DNA of 35,181 bases. Origin: JBECKQ01 sp040235375. GTDB taxonomy: Bacteria > Planctomycetota > Phycisphaerae > UBA1845. The first letter of the stretch is position 1, and every line of letters begins with the position of its first letter. Under the pieces are notes generated by a model that searched no databases, was not told the DNA's origin, and saw only the letters and a program-made list of their open reading frames with translations. The DNA lies in contig JBECKQ010000418.1 of the NCBI GenBank assembly GCA_040235375.1, positions 1 through 35,181 on the forward strand. The letters run 5' to 3'. This document shows, piece after piece, positions 6,649 through 20,935 of the stretch. The position numbers were made by a program, and so were the translations under genes.

Positions 6649-9429
6649 TCACGAATCAGCGCCGACCTTGTTCAGCTTACGTCGCCACCGAGCCGCTTCG
6701 TCGGTGTCCCCTCGCCGTTCGTATAATCCGACCAGCGCTTCCACGCACTCGGCCAGGTGCCTGCGCGCCGGGCCGACGCTCGACTCGAGCGACTTGGCCG
6801 CTTCCAACAACAGCGCCTCCGCTTCGGCATCGTGTCCCATGCCCAGCAGCGACTTGCCATAGCGCAGGTGAGCCATGCCCATCACCCAATGGCCCGGCGG
6901 CACCGCACCGCGCAGCTTCGCCAGCACCTGCTCGTTGATCTTCCCTCCCTCGTCGTAGCGCTCCATCAGGTTGTACAGGTCGCCGAGATTGCTGGCCATG
7001 ACCAGCGCCTGGGGATGCGCTTCGCCCAGCGTTTTTGCCGCAGTCTCGGCGGCCTCGCGAAAGAGCGGCTCGGCGTCTTCGAGCCGGTTCAGCTTCCGGT
7101 ACATCACCGCGAGGTTGTTAATGGACGTCAGCGTGTCCGCGTGATCGTTGCCTAACATCTGGCGGCGGCTGGCCAGCGTATCCAGGTACATCGGTAGCGC
7201 GAGATCGGCCTGCCCCAACTCCTCGTACACACCAGCAAGGTTGTTCTGCACGCGCAGGGTCGAGTCGTTTAACGGTCCCAGCACGCGCTTGGACCGCTTC
7301 AGCGTTTCCTCGTAGAGCGCCCGGGAACGTTCGTACTCACCCAATTGGTAGTAGACGCCACCGAGGTTGTTCATGTAGCCAATCGTAGCGGGATGATCCT
7401 CTCCATACACCCGCCGGGCCGCGTCGAGGAGTCCGGCCTGCAGTGATGCCGCCTCCTTGATCCGGCCCTGCTCCCTGACCACGGAAGCCAGGTTATTCAG
7501 CGCGTTGATCAGGTCGGCATCATCGTCGCCGTGCGCTTCGCGCCGCAGCCGAACGACCTCGCGGAGTATCGCCTCCGCCTCTGCGTGGCGACCAGCCTCG
7601 CCTATGGCGGTGCCGAGGACTCCCATGATTGTCAGCGTGCCGTCATCGGTCTCACCACGCACCGACTTGCTGCGTTCAAACGCCTCGCGAAGAAGCGGCT
7701 CGGCCTCGCCGAACCGACCCTCGTCAAGCAGAATGAGGCCGAGGTTGCCGATCGCGGTGGCCAGGTTGGGATTGTCATCGCGTTGCAGTGCACGCATCTT
7801 GTCCACAGCGTTGCGGGCAAGTGCCTCTGCCTCGTCCAGCCGGCGTTGATCCTGGCGAAGCAGCGCGAGGTTGGTCATCGCATTCAGTGCGCTCGGATCG
7901 TCATCGCCAACCGTCGCGCCGGTCAACGCCAGGGCGCGCTCGAGATGCGGCGCGGCGAGGTCGTACTCGCCGAGCAGCCGGTACGTCGTGCCCAAAGTGT
8001 CGCGGATCGCGACCTCGACGAGCGGCTTGTCGTGAAACCGTCCGCCGGGCGCGCAGGCCTGCTCGATCCGCCGGGCGGCCACATCGAGAACCTCGCGCAT
8101 GCGAACGTCGCGCCCGCGGCCCGCCTCCATTGATGGCGCTACCGCCGCCAGCAGGTCCTTGTTCAGGAACGCGTTGACCGCCTGAGCGATCTGCGCTTCC
8201 CGCTGGGCCCGATCCGCGTTTTCCTGGGCGATTTCGCGTTGCCGGGCCTCCGCGATTCTCGCCAGATCGGCCTGCCGCCATGCGGAAAGCGAGACCAGCA
8301 GTGCGGCCGTCACCACCACTCCGAACGCAGCGGCCACGCCCGCCGCCAGCCGATGCCGCTTCAGCCGTTTGCCGAGCAGGTAGATGAGCGAGTCGCGCCT
8401 TGCCTCGATCGGCTCGTCGCGCAAATAGCGCTCAAGGTCGCGGGCCAGGTTGCCGGCCGACTGGTAGCGCCGCTCCGGTTCCTTGTGCAGGCACTTCAGG
8501 ACGATCGTCGCGATCTCGTCGTCGATCGCCCGGTTCAGTTTCCGCGGGTCGATCGGCGCGGCGTGCAGAATCTGATCGAGCACCTCGTGCGCGCTGCCGG
8601 TCACCTGATACGGAAACTCGCCCGTGATCAGTTGGAAGAACACGACCCCCAGCGCGTAAACGTCGGTCCGCAGGTCGACCTGGTCCGCCTTGCCCGCCGC
8701 CTGCTCCGGGCTGGCCCAGGGCATCGAACCGACGAACTGGCCCGGCGCCGTCACGAACGACGATTCGCCCGCGCCTCCGAGCGCCAGCTCCGTGGGCTTG
8801 GCCAGGCCGAAATCGAGCACATAGGGCTCTCCGGAATGATCGACGCGAATGTTGCCCGGCTTCAGGTCGCGATGAATCACGCCGCGCAGGTGCGCCGCGT
8901 TGACCGCATGGCACACTTTCAGCAACAGCTTCAGGATCTGTAGCAGCGGAAGCCTACGCGATCGCACATGTTCGTCCAGCGGGAGGCCGTCGATGTAGTC
9001 CATCACGAAATAGCTGTTGCCGGCCACCACGCCGCTGTCGTGCACGGCGACGATGTTGGGGTGCCGCAACTGCCCGAGGATATAAACCTCACGCTCGAAT
9101 AAGGCACGCCCCCGCGAACTGGCGAACGGTCCCTCGCGCATCACCTTGATGGCGACGGTGCGCTGGGTCGATTTCTGCCAGGCTCGATACACGACACCCT
9201 GCCCGCCGCGATGAATCTCGGCATGTATCTCGAAGCCGGGAATTTCCGGCGCCACATCCGCGCTGGCCAGGCGCGCAGCCAGACTGGTGGGATCCATGGC
9301 GTGCGTGGGCGCGTCGTGCACGTTTCGAAAGGCCGCGCTGATCAGCCGCTTCTGACGATCACCTTCAGATTTGTCACCGCCTCCGATTTCGGTCATCGAC
9401 AGGCACTCCGACAGCCGGTAATCGGGCAC
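6649..9429 (-). CDS. Ser/Thr protein kinase with C-terminal TPR array
   Basis: A 926-residue Hanks-type kinase. The kinase domain spans about residues 67-335: glycine-rich loop HRGGQGVVYRA (73-83), catalytic lysine in VAIK (K95), HRDLKPGN (186-193), DFG (206-208) and a SPE motif in the activation segment. One membrane helix follows (about 360-383), then a charged coiled-coil-like stretch (385-420). From about 470 to the end is a long series of TPRs of the 42-residue tetratricopeptide type. The TPR part would lie outside the cytoplasm and probably senses or binds a partner. The start shown is GTG at 9429 with a GGGGG run upstream; ATG at 9396 and an ATG at residue 45 are alternatives. This layout is common in Planctomycetota. 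Confidence 0.92.
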   Translation of the reverse strand: MPDYRLSECLSMTEIGGGDKSEGDRQKRLISAAFRNVHDAPTHAMDPTSLAARLASADVAPEIPGFEIHAEIHRGGQGVVYRAWQKSTQRTVAIKVMREGPFASSRGRALFEREVYILGQLRHPNIVAVHDSGVVAGNSYFVMDYIDGLPLDEHVRSRRLPLLQILKLLLKVCHAVNAAHLRGVIHRDLKPGNIRVDHSGEPYVLDFGLAKPTELALGGAGESSFVTAPGQFVGSMPWASPEQAAGKADQVDLRTDVYALGVVFFQLITGEFPYQVTGSAHEVLDQILHAAPIDPRKLNRAIDDEIATIVLKCLHKEPERRYQSAGNLARDLERYLRDEPIEARRDSLIYLLGKRLKRHRLAAGVAAAFGVVVTAALLVSLSAWRQADLARIAEARQREIAQENADRAQREAQIAQAVNAFLNKDLLAAVAPSMEAGRGRDVRMREVLDVAARRIEQACAPGGRFHDKPLVEVAIRDTLGTTYRLLGEYDLAAPHLERALALTGATVGDDDPSALNAMTNLALLRQDQRRLDEAEALARNAVDKMRALQRDDNPNLATAIGNLGLILLDEGRFGEAEPLLREAFERSKSVRGETDDGTLTIMGVLGTAIGEAGRHAEAEAILREVVRLRREAHGDDDADLINALNNLASVVREQGRIKEAASLQAGLLDAARRVYGEDHPATIGYMNNLGGVYYQLGEYERSRALYEETLKRSKRVLGPLNDSTLRVQNNLAGVYEELGQADLALPMYLDTLASRRQMLGNDHADTLTSINNLAVMYRKLNRLEDAEPLFREAAETAAKTLGEAHPQALVMASNLGDLYNLMERYDEGGKINEQVLAKLRGAVPPGHWVMGMAHLRYGKSLLGMGHDAEAEALLLEAAKSLESSVGPARRHLAECVEALVGLYERRGDTDEAARWRRKLNKVGADS

Positions 9430-9793
9430 CGTATCCCCCGGGGACGTACACCGTTATTCGTCATAGCGGTTCCGGCCCGCTTCCCAATCCGGCCGAATAT
9501 ATCATGCGCGCTCCGCGCCGCGATTGGAAGGCGCCTCCAAGATTCCCGCCCGCGGGCGTATTTGGGGGGACTGGGGATGGACTTTGGCATGCAACAGGCG
9601 CCCACGACCACGTAAGTCAGGGAGGCGGCTTTGAGACTTCGCCGCCGCTCGGTCTGCGGCTCGCTACGACTGTACTCCTGAGCTCCGCTGCTACGGTCCT
9701 CGGCGTCCGTCCCATCAAGGCTATCACTGGATGATCTCGCGGTCTTGGGCGGAGATTCGCGGCGCGGTCGACCATCCCGGCGAAACGCCTCGG
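9430..9793. other. 364-bp gap between the two minus-strand kinase genes
   Basis: No gene is supported. Reading the minus strand, the part nearest the Ser/Thr kinase has a TATATT sequence that could be a -10 box, but no matching -35 was found. No clear terminator is seen for the histidine kinase gene that ends at 9794. Confidence 0.4.
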
Positions 9794-13444
<3,651 letters not shown>

Positions 13445-13660
13445 GGCACTCCGCGTGCGCCGAGTCCAGCCGCCTTGTCGTAAACCGCATGGATGACCGA
13501 ATGAGTATTGTCCACCATGATCGGAGAAGCAAGACCGGCGTGGTCAACTGCGCCTCGGGCGTTATTCCGGCCGTCAGGCGGGCAAGCTGCCCGCGACGCG
13601 TACCTGCGATCGGAAAGCACGTCGAAAGAGCCGTGAACCAGGCAAAGCCGGCGGTATTCG
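13445..13660. other. Gap behind the ABC export operon
   Basis: No gene is seen. A GCGGGCA/TGCCCGC hairpin (13578-13594, 3-base loop) lies about 67 bases past the end of the last permease gene. It has no T-run, so it is at best a weak or Rho-assisted terminator. Confidence 0.4.
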
Positions 13661-14851
13661 TCAGGTTTCGCGCAGAGCGCTGGCGATCGGCAGGCGGGCG
13701 GCGCGGATCGCGGGGAAGAGGCCGCCGACAAGGCCGATGGCGGCCGCCCAGACGATGGCGCTGATCAGAAGCTGCGGCGTGACGGAGAACGAAAACGCGA
13801 CCTGGCTGAACGTCTGCCAGTTGATGGTCGTGGCCTTGAAGCCGTTGAAGGCGAAGTAGGCGATGGCCGCGCCGCCCGCGCCGCCGGCCAGCGCCAACGC
13901 CAGCGACTCGAACATGACAGATAGAACGATCGGGCCGGAACCGAAGCCCAGCGCGCGCAGCGTGGCAATTTCGCAGGTGCGTGCGGCGACCGCGCTGTAC
14001 ATCGTGTTGAGCGCGCCGAACAGGGCGCCGAGGGCCATCAGCGCGGCGATATACACTCCGATTCTCTCGATGAATGTCGTCAGCATGCTCGACTGGTCAG
14101 CCAGGTAGTCGGACTGGCGCATGGCTTTGACCTCGAGTTGCGGGTTCGAGGTCAGCGCGTCCTTGAACGGCTGGAATGCCTGCGGCGAGGCCAGCTTGAC
14201 GTGGACCGCCTGGAACGAGTCTCCCCGGTGATACGCGGGCTGGAGAACTGCCGCGTCGGTCCAGATTTCCGACTCGGCCGAGCCGCCTCCGCCGCGGAAT
14301 ATCCCGGTGACCGTCCAGTTGTTCTGACCGATGCGGATCGTTTTGCCCACGTCGAGTCCGGCGAAGGAGCGGGCGGCGCCTTGGCCAACGATCACTTCGT
14401 CGCGGCCGGCATGGAACATCTCGCCGGCGACCATGTGAATGTCGCCGCGCACAGCGGTCGCGGCCTTCTCGACGCCGCGCAGGGGGACGTTGGCGTCGGT
14501 GCCGGTGCTGCGCTTGGGCAGGTTGATGATCACGAAGAGCTCGGCCGAAGCGAGCGGGCCGTCCGCGGTGCGGGCGACGCCCGGCGCGTCGGCGATGAGT
14601 CGCGTGTCCTCGCGCGAGAGTCCGCTGGTCATCTCGCTGTCGGCGCCGCTGCGGAGGACAATCGCGACGTCATCCGGTCCGGAAACGGTCATAGCCGCAC
14701 GGAAGCCCGCGGCGATGGAGAGCACGCCGACGAGCACGGCGACCACGCCGGCAATGCCGACCGCTGCGGCGATGGCCGATCCTCGTCGCTGCGGGATCGT
14801 ACGCAGGTTGAACTGCGTGACGGAAAAGACCTGAGAAAGCCAGTTGATCAT
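13661..14851 (-). CDS. ABC transporter permease, MacB/FtsX type (second permease)
   Basis: A 396-residue membrane protein with the MacB/FtsX layout: one helix near the N-terminus (about residues 22-46), a large extracytoplasmic domain (about 50-265), then three helices. The first of these carries the family segment with GALNTMYSAVAARTCEIATL and RALGF, which contacts the ATPase. The chosen start ATG (14851) overlaps the previous gene's stop as ATGA; the frame is open further upstream, but that part has no coding character. It pairs with the permease before it to form a heterodimer driven by the ATPase gene of the same operon. Substrate is unknown; the family usually handles lipoproteins, peptides or drugs through mechanical force on an outer partner. 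Confidence 0.9.
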   Translation of the reverse strand: MINWLSQVFSVTQFNLRTIPQRRGSAIAAAVGIAGVVAVLVGVLSIAAGFRAAMTVSGPDDVAIVLRSGADSEMTSGLSREDTRLIADAPGVARTADGPLASAELFVIINLPKRSTGTDANVPLRGVEKAATAVRGDIHMVAGEMFHAGRDEVIVGQGAARSFAGLDVGKTIRIGQNNWTVTGIFRGGGGSAESEIWTDAAVLQPAYHRGDSFQAVHVKLASPQAFQPFKDALTSNPQLEVKAMRQSDYLADQSSMLTTFIERIGVYIAALMALGALFGALNTMYSAVAARTCEIATLRALGFGSGPIVLSVMFESLALALAGGAGGAAIAYFAFNGFKATTINWQTFSQVAFSFSVTPQLLISAIVWAAAIGLVGGLFPAIRAARLPIASALRET

Positions 14852-16001
14852 ACGTGCCTCCGCAGGGCCACGGCGATCTGCAGGCGCATGGCCTGAAGAG
14901 CCGGCAGGATTCCCGCGACGATACCAAGGGCAAAGACGATGCCCACGCCGATCAGCAGGTAGCGCTCCGGCAGAACGAATACCGGGAGCATCGAGGGAAC
15001 CGGACTGCCACTGGCGGCGATCAGCCAGGCGACGCTCAAACCGGCCGATCCGCCAACTGCGGCGATCAGGCACGATTCAGCGAGCACGAGGGCGAGCATC
15101 AGTCTGCTCGAGTACCCCATCGCTTTGAGCACGCCGAGTTCCTCGACACGCTCTCTTACCGACTGTGCCATCGTGTTGCCGGCCACCAGCAGAATGGTGA
15201 AGAACACGGCGCTGAGGACGGCGATCAGGATCGTGCCGATATTGCCGATTTGCTGGACGAAGCCCTGGGCGAAGGCCCCCTCCGGCTCCGCCTTGGTCTC
15301 GTACGGCGAATTGGCGAACTCGGCGTCGATCGCCTTGGCGACCTGCTCGGTCTTGTTGGGGTCATCAACTCGCACTGTGTACCAGCCAACCAGCCCCTTG
15401 CCGCGGGCGCGGGCTTCCTCGAAATAGTCGTAGCGGAAGAAGAAGCTCGATGTGTCGGTGGCCTTCTTCGCGCCGGTGTAGATGCCGACGATGTCGAACT
15501 GCCAGGCCTCGCCGCCTTGGCGCTGCCAAATCGGCGACATCAGCGGAATACGGTCGCCGATCTTCCATTTGAACCGGTCGGCGAGGGTGCGCCCGACGAT
15601 CGCTCCAGTGCGCGTCTTCAACCATGCCTCTTTCTGATCTTCGGGCAAAACGTATTCGGGGTAGACCTTGAAGAAATCCTCCGGATTGACCGGGAATGTC
15701 CCGAAGAAGTTCTTCGGCTCGTTCTGATAGATGCCGTTGAACCACGTCATGTGAACGACATCCTTGACGCCGGGGATGTTCGCCATGCGCGCCCCGTAAG
15801 ACTCGGGCAGCGACATGATCAGCGACACCTTGTGGCGGACAATGAGGCGGTCCGCACCGGCCAGGGAGACGCCGGCTGTAAACGCCTCCTTGAGCGCGCA
15901 CAGCAGGCCGAACAGCACAAACGCCACGAAGATGGACAGCACCGTGAGCGAAGTGCGCAGCTTGCGGCGCTTCAGATTGCTCCAGACCAGGTGGAGATAC
16001 T

Positions 16002-16005
<4 letters not shown>
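14848..16005 (-). CDS. ABC transporter permease, MacB/FtsX type (first permease)
   Basis: A 385-residue permease. The N-terminal helix (about residues 17-43) follows a basic LKRRKLRTSLTVLSIF motif typical of the family. A periplasmic domain of about 200 residues comes next, then three helices with the VRERVEELGVLKAMGYS coupling segment (about 285-302). The start ATG overlaps the ATPase gene's stop (ATGA, 16002-16005), and its own stop overlaps the next permease start. It is the partner of the second permease. The two differ enough that a heterodimer is expected. Confidence 0.9.
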
Positions 16006-16696
<691 letters not shown>

Positions 16697-16700
<4 letters not shown>

Positions 16701-17914
16701 TGAGCCTCCTCTCTGACGCGGGCGCCGTCCGACAATGGTCCGGCGCCGTCCACCACAACCCGCTCGCCGGGGCTGACGCCGGCCGCGATCGTCACCTTGT
16801 CGCCGGTTGCTTCGCTGATGGTCACGGCCCGGCGTTCGACCTGGCCGTCGCGCACGATCCAGACCACGTCGCGCCCGTCGCGCGGGCTGATCGCGGATTT
16901 CGGAATGGTAACGCCCGACGGCGCCGTCGTCGCCTCCTTCCCGCTCTGGAACGCTACCTTGACGCTCATGTCGGGCAGGATGCGCGGATCGAGCTGGGCA
17001 AAACCAACGCGAACCTTCACTGTCGCCTTCTGCCGGTCCGCCGTGGGGATGATCGCAATCACTTTCGCGGGAATCCGCCAGTTCGGATAGGCGTCGAGCG
17101 TGGCCTCCACCGGCTGGCCCGGCTGGACGCGATTGATGTAACTTTCGTTAACGTCCACTTCGATCTCGAGCGAGCTCATGTCCACGACGGTGCAGATGCC
17201 GGTGCGGGTGAAGCCTCCACCGGCCGAGATCGGCGAGATCATCTCGCCCGGCTGGGCGTTCTTCGAGGTCACGACGCCGGCGAAGGGGGCGCGGATGATC
17301 GTGTCGTCAAGCTGCTGCTTCCAGAGTGCCACCTCACGCTCCTGGACATCCACGTCCGCCGTCTGGCGATCGAGCCGCGCTTGCAGCGCTTTGGCGTCCG
17401 TGTCGGCGCGGTCCAGCTCCACCTGGGCGGCGTAGTGTTCGGCTTGCAGGCGTTTGAGCCGATCGAGTTCGCGATTCGCCTGCAAGAGATTGGCCTTGGT
17501 TTCCTCGATGGCCTTGCGGGCCGAATCCAACTGGGCCTCCGCCAGGCGCAGGTTCCTCTCGACATTGGATGAATCGATCCGGGCGAGCACCTCGCCTTCC
17601 TTGACGTGCATGCCTTCCTCGACCAGCACTTCCATCACCTTCCCGGTGACCTTGGACGAGATGGTAGCCTCACGCCGGGCGGTGACGTACCCGGAGGCGT
17701 TGAGCAGCGTCGTATCGTCGCCGGCCGCCACGCTGGGGACGACAAAGGTGTGCACGAGGACGGGTTTGGGCCGGCTGAGCCACCAGACAAGACCAACGGC
17801 CACCGCCACGATTGCCAGCGCAGTCGCCACGATCGCGACCGGTAGCTTTCGCGACGGTGCCTGCGTGCGGTCGATGCGCAGGGAATCGAGCGTGTTCTTG
17901 TCCGGACTCATCAC
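16697..17914 (-). CDS. Periplasmic adaptor (HlyD/MacA-type membrane fusion protein)
   Basis: A 405-residue protein, first of the export operon. One N-terminal helix anchors it (about residues 24-46). The order is then lipoyl half (about 75-115), a coiled-coil hairpin (about 117-215, rich in Lys, Glu and Gln), the second lipoyl half with APFAGVVTSKNAQPGE, and beta-barrel and membrane-proximal domains to the end. This is the MacA arrangement, linking the ABC permeases to an outer-membrane channel. No TolC-like gene is in the window. The start is the GTG at 17914 or the ATG at 17911; AGGAG lies 6 and 9 bases upstream respectively. Confidence 0.92.
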
Positions 17915-17965
17915 ATTTGGCTCCTGCCCCGTTGCTGCGAGGCGTCGAATCCCTGGCGTGCCGGG

Positions 17966-17994
17966 TTTATATCGCAGGTGGCGGTAATTGGCGA
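17966..17994 (-). promoter_or_regulatory. Likely promoter of the ABC export operon
   Basis: On the minus strand, TCGCCA (-35, 4 of 6) and TATAAA (-10, 5 of 6, at 17966-17971) are separated by exactly 17 bases. Transcription would start about 45 bases before the adaptor gene. Confidence 0.5.
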
Positions 17995-18250
17995 GTGCAT
18001 CACGGTCCTTACCCCGAATCCCCTACGCCCCTCGCGAATACGCGCCCGTGTCAGAGCCGCGGCTGTGAGGGAGCGGACGGCGGCGATATCCCCGCGGCGC
18101 CCAGGCGCGCCCCTGATTCAGGACACCATTGACACTCCACGTGGTGTTGCGCATCTGTGTTTGGAGGCTCGACGTTTGCCAGACGCGGTGACTTTCGCCA
18201 TCGTCTATACGGACGATGGACTCAAGGCCCCGGTTCGAGAGGATATGACA
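17995..18250. other. Gap between the export operon promoter and the DUF488 gene
   Basis: No separate gene: the frame of the DUF488 gene is open through here, but the translation is not protein-like. A TTGACA (18129-18134) sits inside an inverted repeat ACACCA/TGGTGT (18123-18147) that also holds a CACGTG palindrome. This could be an operator, though no good -10 box follows at the right distance. Confidence 0.35.
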
Positions 18251-18640
18251 ATGCTCTCCCGCTACACGATCTACCGAGGCGCCCGCCCGCCGTCCGATCC
18301 GCTGCCTGACGGCATTCGCCAGGACATCCGCTGGCGGTCCACGCGTCATCCGCTCCATCCGCCGGAGCAGATCGTCAAGCAGTATCTGGAGGCACCCGGG
18401 GCGAAAGCTTGGCAGGCGTTGCGGCGTGCCTACCTCGCGGAGCTGACTCGGCGGTTCCGCGAGGATCGAACGCCGTTTGACGAACTCGCCGCGCTTGCCA
18501 AGGACAGCGACGTCTTCCTGGGCTGCAACTGCCCGACGAAAAAGAACCCCCGCGTGGACCACTGCCACACCTGGCTCGCGCTCGAGTTCATGAAGAAGAA
18601 GTACCCCAAGCTAAAAGTCGTGTTCCCGCCCAGGAGCTGA
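18251..18640 (+). CDS. DUF488-type small protein
   Basis: A 129-residue protein resembling the DUF488 family, which is of unknown function. It starts with a strand-like SRYTIYRG. The C-terminal part has the family's conserved Cys/His group, CNCPTKKNPRVDHCHT (about residues 92-107), followed by a basic helix. The start is taken as the ATG at 18251, with GAGAGG 8 bases upstream; the ATG at 18245 is too close to that site, and the open frame continuing upstream to 17978 lacks coding character. The gene stands alone between divergent and convergent neighbours, so it gives no pathway hint. The cysteines could bind metal, but this is inference. Confidence 0.8.
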   Translation: MLSRYTIYRGARPPSDPLPDGIRQDIRWRSTRHPLHPPEQIVKQYLEAPGAKAWQALRRAYLAELTRRFREDRTPFDELAALAKDSDVFLGCNCPTKKNPRVDHCHTWLALEFMKKKYPKLKVVFPPRS

Positions 18641-18732
18641 CGAGTTCGGAGCGCGCCGGGTCCCTTGATCTGGATTAATTTCAGTGGCGGCTTTTTCTAC
18701 CCCTCCGAGCGTAGAAGCGGTGGCAGGGGGGC

Positions 18733-19938
18733 TCACGCGCGCGGGGTGAACGCCAGCGCCGATTCCTGCGACCACACGCCGGGGATCTTCGTCGCGCACG
18801 ACGGGCACTTGCCGTCCGTGATGGCGTTGCCGATGACGCGGAATCCCACGCGGCGAATCAGTTCGTGCTTGCAGTTGTGGCAATACGTGTTCTCGCCGGG
18901 GTGCATCGGCACGTTGCCGGCGTAGGCGTAATGGATGCCCGCCTCCAGAGCGATCGTCCGGCAGCGATCGATCGTCGACACGGGCGTCTGCGGCAGGTTG
19001 GTCAGCCGGTAAGTCGGATGAAAGCGCGTGAAGTGTATCGGCACGTCGGCGCCGAGGTGCTCGAGCACCCATTCGCTCAGCTTCTTGGTCTCGTCCGGCG
19101 AATCATTGAGCGTCGGGATGACCAGCATGACGAGCTCGAACCAGATGCCGATGTCCTTCAGCGTTTCGAACGTTTGCAGCACGGGCTTCAGCTCGGCGGC
19201 GCACTGCTCCTGATAGAACTGCTCGGTGAACGCCTTGAAGTCGATCTTGACACCGGTGAGGTACTTGCAAAGCTCGCGGAGCGGCTTCTCCTGAATGTAG
19301 CCGTTGGAGATCATCACGCTGCCGACGCCTTTGCCGCGAGCCAGCGCCGCCACGTCGTGCATGTATTCATAGAAGATCACCGGCTCGGAATAAGTGTAGG
19401 CAATGGTGGGGCAATTGCGCGCCTCGCAGAGCGCGACTAGACGGTCCGGCTCGACGTGCACGCTGGACACCTGCTCCGGACGGAACTGGCTGATCTGCCA
19501 GTTCTGGCAGAACTTGCATTCGATGTTGCAGCCGGCCGTCGCGACGGAAAACGCATTCGTGCCGGGCAGATAGTGAAAGAGCGGCTTCTTCTCGATCGGA
19601 TCCATGTTCGCCGAGCAGATCGCGCCGTACACGAGCGTCTGGTACGCGCCGCCCTGGTTCTCCCGAACGCCGCAGTAGCCGCGCTCGACGTCGGCGACTT
19701 CGCACTCGCGCGGGCACAGGGCGCACTTGATCTTTTTACCGTCGGCCTTGTCCCAGAACATCGCTTCGTGGCGAGCGAGTCCTTTAAGCTTCGGTCCGCT
19801 CAACTCGCCGGCGCCGGCCACGTCCTGGGCGAGCACCAGCTTACCGCGGCTCAGCAGGCACGCGGCACTGCACGCCGCCCCCCAGCGCAGCACGTCGCGC
19901 CGCGACGGCTCCAACAGGATGTTGCGAAGTCGCTCCAC
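18733..19938 (-). CDS. amrS: AmmeMemoRadiSam system radical SAM enzyme (AmrS), with Tat-type signal
   Basis: A 401-residue radical SAM protein. The cluster motif is CNIECKFC (C137, C141, C144) with the family's QNWQIS after it. Before it is a cysteine group CALCPREC...GYC (72-89), and at the C-terminus two CxxC pairs (YCHNCKH, CPSCATK) as in AmrS. The start is taken as the GTG at 19938, one base after the DUF362 gene's TAA. It is followed at once by a twin-arginine signal (SRRDVLRWG, then AACSAACLL). The longer open frame to 20007 lies inside the DUF362 gene. It is last in an operon with DUF362 and AmrB-AmrA. Radical SAM enzymes normally need a reducing cytoplasm, so a Tat signal here is noteworthy. 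The reaction of this system was not worked out from the sequence. Confidence 0.9.
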   Translation of the reverse strand: MERLRNILLEPSRRDVLRWGAACSAACLLSRGKLVLAQDVAGAGELSGPKLKGLARHEAMFWDKADGKKIKCALCPRECEVADVERGYCGVRENQGGAYQTLVYGAICSANMDPIEKKPLFHYLPGTNAFSVATAGCNIECKFCQNWQISQFRPEQVSSVHVEPDRLVALCEARNCPTIAYTYSEPVIFYEYMHDVAALARGKGVGSVMISNGYIQEKPLRELCKYLTGVKIDFKAFTEQFYQEQCAAELKPVLQTFETLKDIGIWFELVMLVIPTLNDSPDETKKLSEWVLEHLGADVPIHFTRFHPTYRLTNLPQTPVSTIDRCRTIALEAGIHYAYAGNVPMHPGENTYCHNCKHELIRRVGFRVIGNAITDGKCPSCATKIPGVWSQESALAFTPRA

Positions 19939-19939
19939 G

Positions 19940-20935
19940 TTACAGCTCGATTCGTTCAATGCGTCTCGGGTCCGCAATCCCCAGGCCACGGCCGGCCGCC
20001 GTGGCAATGTGCTTCGCCGGGCGGTCGTCGTCGGCGAGCGATTTCAGTCCGGCCGCGTTGCGTTTCTTCTCCAGCAGGTCGGCCGCGACGGCGTCGGCCG
20101 CGACGAAATCGTTGCTGACGATGAGTCCGCCGAACGGCCAGGCGTATCCCGGATTCCGGCCCGGCCCGCCGTGATACTGGGCGCGCGTCGCGTCGCACAC
20201 CGTCAACCACCACTTCGGCGCGATGAACCGATGCGAGACCACGTCAGCGACGTATGGATCGCAGTTCGTGCCGTGGTACTTGTTCGGGTTGTGGATCGCG
20301 CCGTAGAAGTTCTTCATGCCGAGCGACACGCCGGCCAGATTGTGGTCCTTCAAAACCGGCACGCTGATGAGCGCATCCACCTGCTCGGCCACGATCTTCG
20401 AATAACACGAGCCGATGGCGCCGCTGGTTTCGACCTCTCGCTGATAGCCGCTGCCGATGCCGTCGGTATCGGTGCCGTAGCAGCGCGGCCCGCTGGACGA
20501 TTTGTTCAGCTTGAAGCCCGCCGCGGAAAGCTCGGAGTCGAAGCGGTCCCAGATCAGGATGTTCTCCGCAGGCACGCCCGCTTCGCGTAAGCCGGCGACG
20601 ACGGCATCGACGACGGCCGGCCGCGTGCTCAAACCCAGCGTGTTCACCTTGATCCCGACGCGATCGGATGTCTTGAACAACCGGCGCCAGGCCTGCGCGG
20701 CCGTCGCCTCGCCGGTCAGTCGCTGCATGCAGGCGGCGAGCATCGTCTGCAGTAGTTCCGCGTGTTCGCCGACGGCGCCTTTCTTCAGGGCGTCGTCGCG
20801 CCCGATCACCACGCGCGCGGAGCGCTGCGGCGCGTCTCCGCCGGCCGCCAGCAGCCGGTTCCAGGGCAAAGCGGCTCCGGCTGCCGCCGCGCCGATCTGC
20901 GCGAGGAAGTGGCGTCGCGAACTGTGCTCGGTCAT
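19940..20935 (-). CDS. DUF362 domain protein with twin-arginine signal
   Basis: A 331-residue protein. The start at 20935 (ATG) overlaps the AmrB-AmrA stop as ATGA; the open frame further upstream is inside that gene. Residues 7-32 form a clear Tat signal: SRRHFLAQIG, then an alanine-rich hydrophobic stretch. The rest matches the DUF362 family, with VGIKVNTLG, a RPAVVDAVVAGLREAG segment, and ISVPVLKDH-LAGVSLGMKNFYG. The function of DUF362 is not settled; some members carry Fe-S clusters, but no ferredoxin motif is visible here. Translational coupling to both AmrB-AmrA and AmrS suggests that it acts in the same process. Confidence 0.88.
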   Translation of the reverse strand: MTEHSSRRHFLAQIGAAAAGAALPWNRLLAAGGDAPQRSARVVIGRDDALKKGAVGEHAELLQTMLAACMQRLTGEATAAQAWRRLFKTSDRVGIKVNTLGLSTRPAVVDAVVAGLREAGVPAENILIWDRFDSELSAAGFKLNKSSSGPRCYGTDTDGIGSGYQREVETSGAIGSCYSKIVAEQVDALISVPVLKDHNLAGVSLGMKNFYGAIHNPNKYHGTNCDPYVADVVSHRFIAPKWWLTVCDATRAQYHGGPGRNPGYAWPFGGLIVSNDFVAADAVAADLLEKKRNAAGLKSLADDDRPAKHIATAAGRGLGIADPRRIERIEL

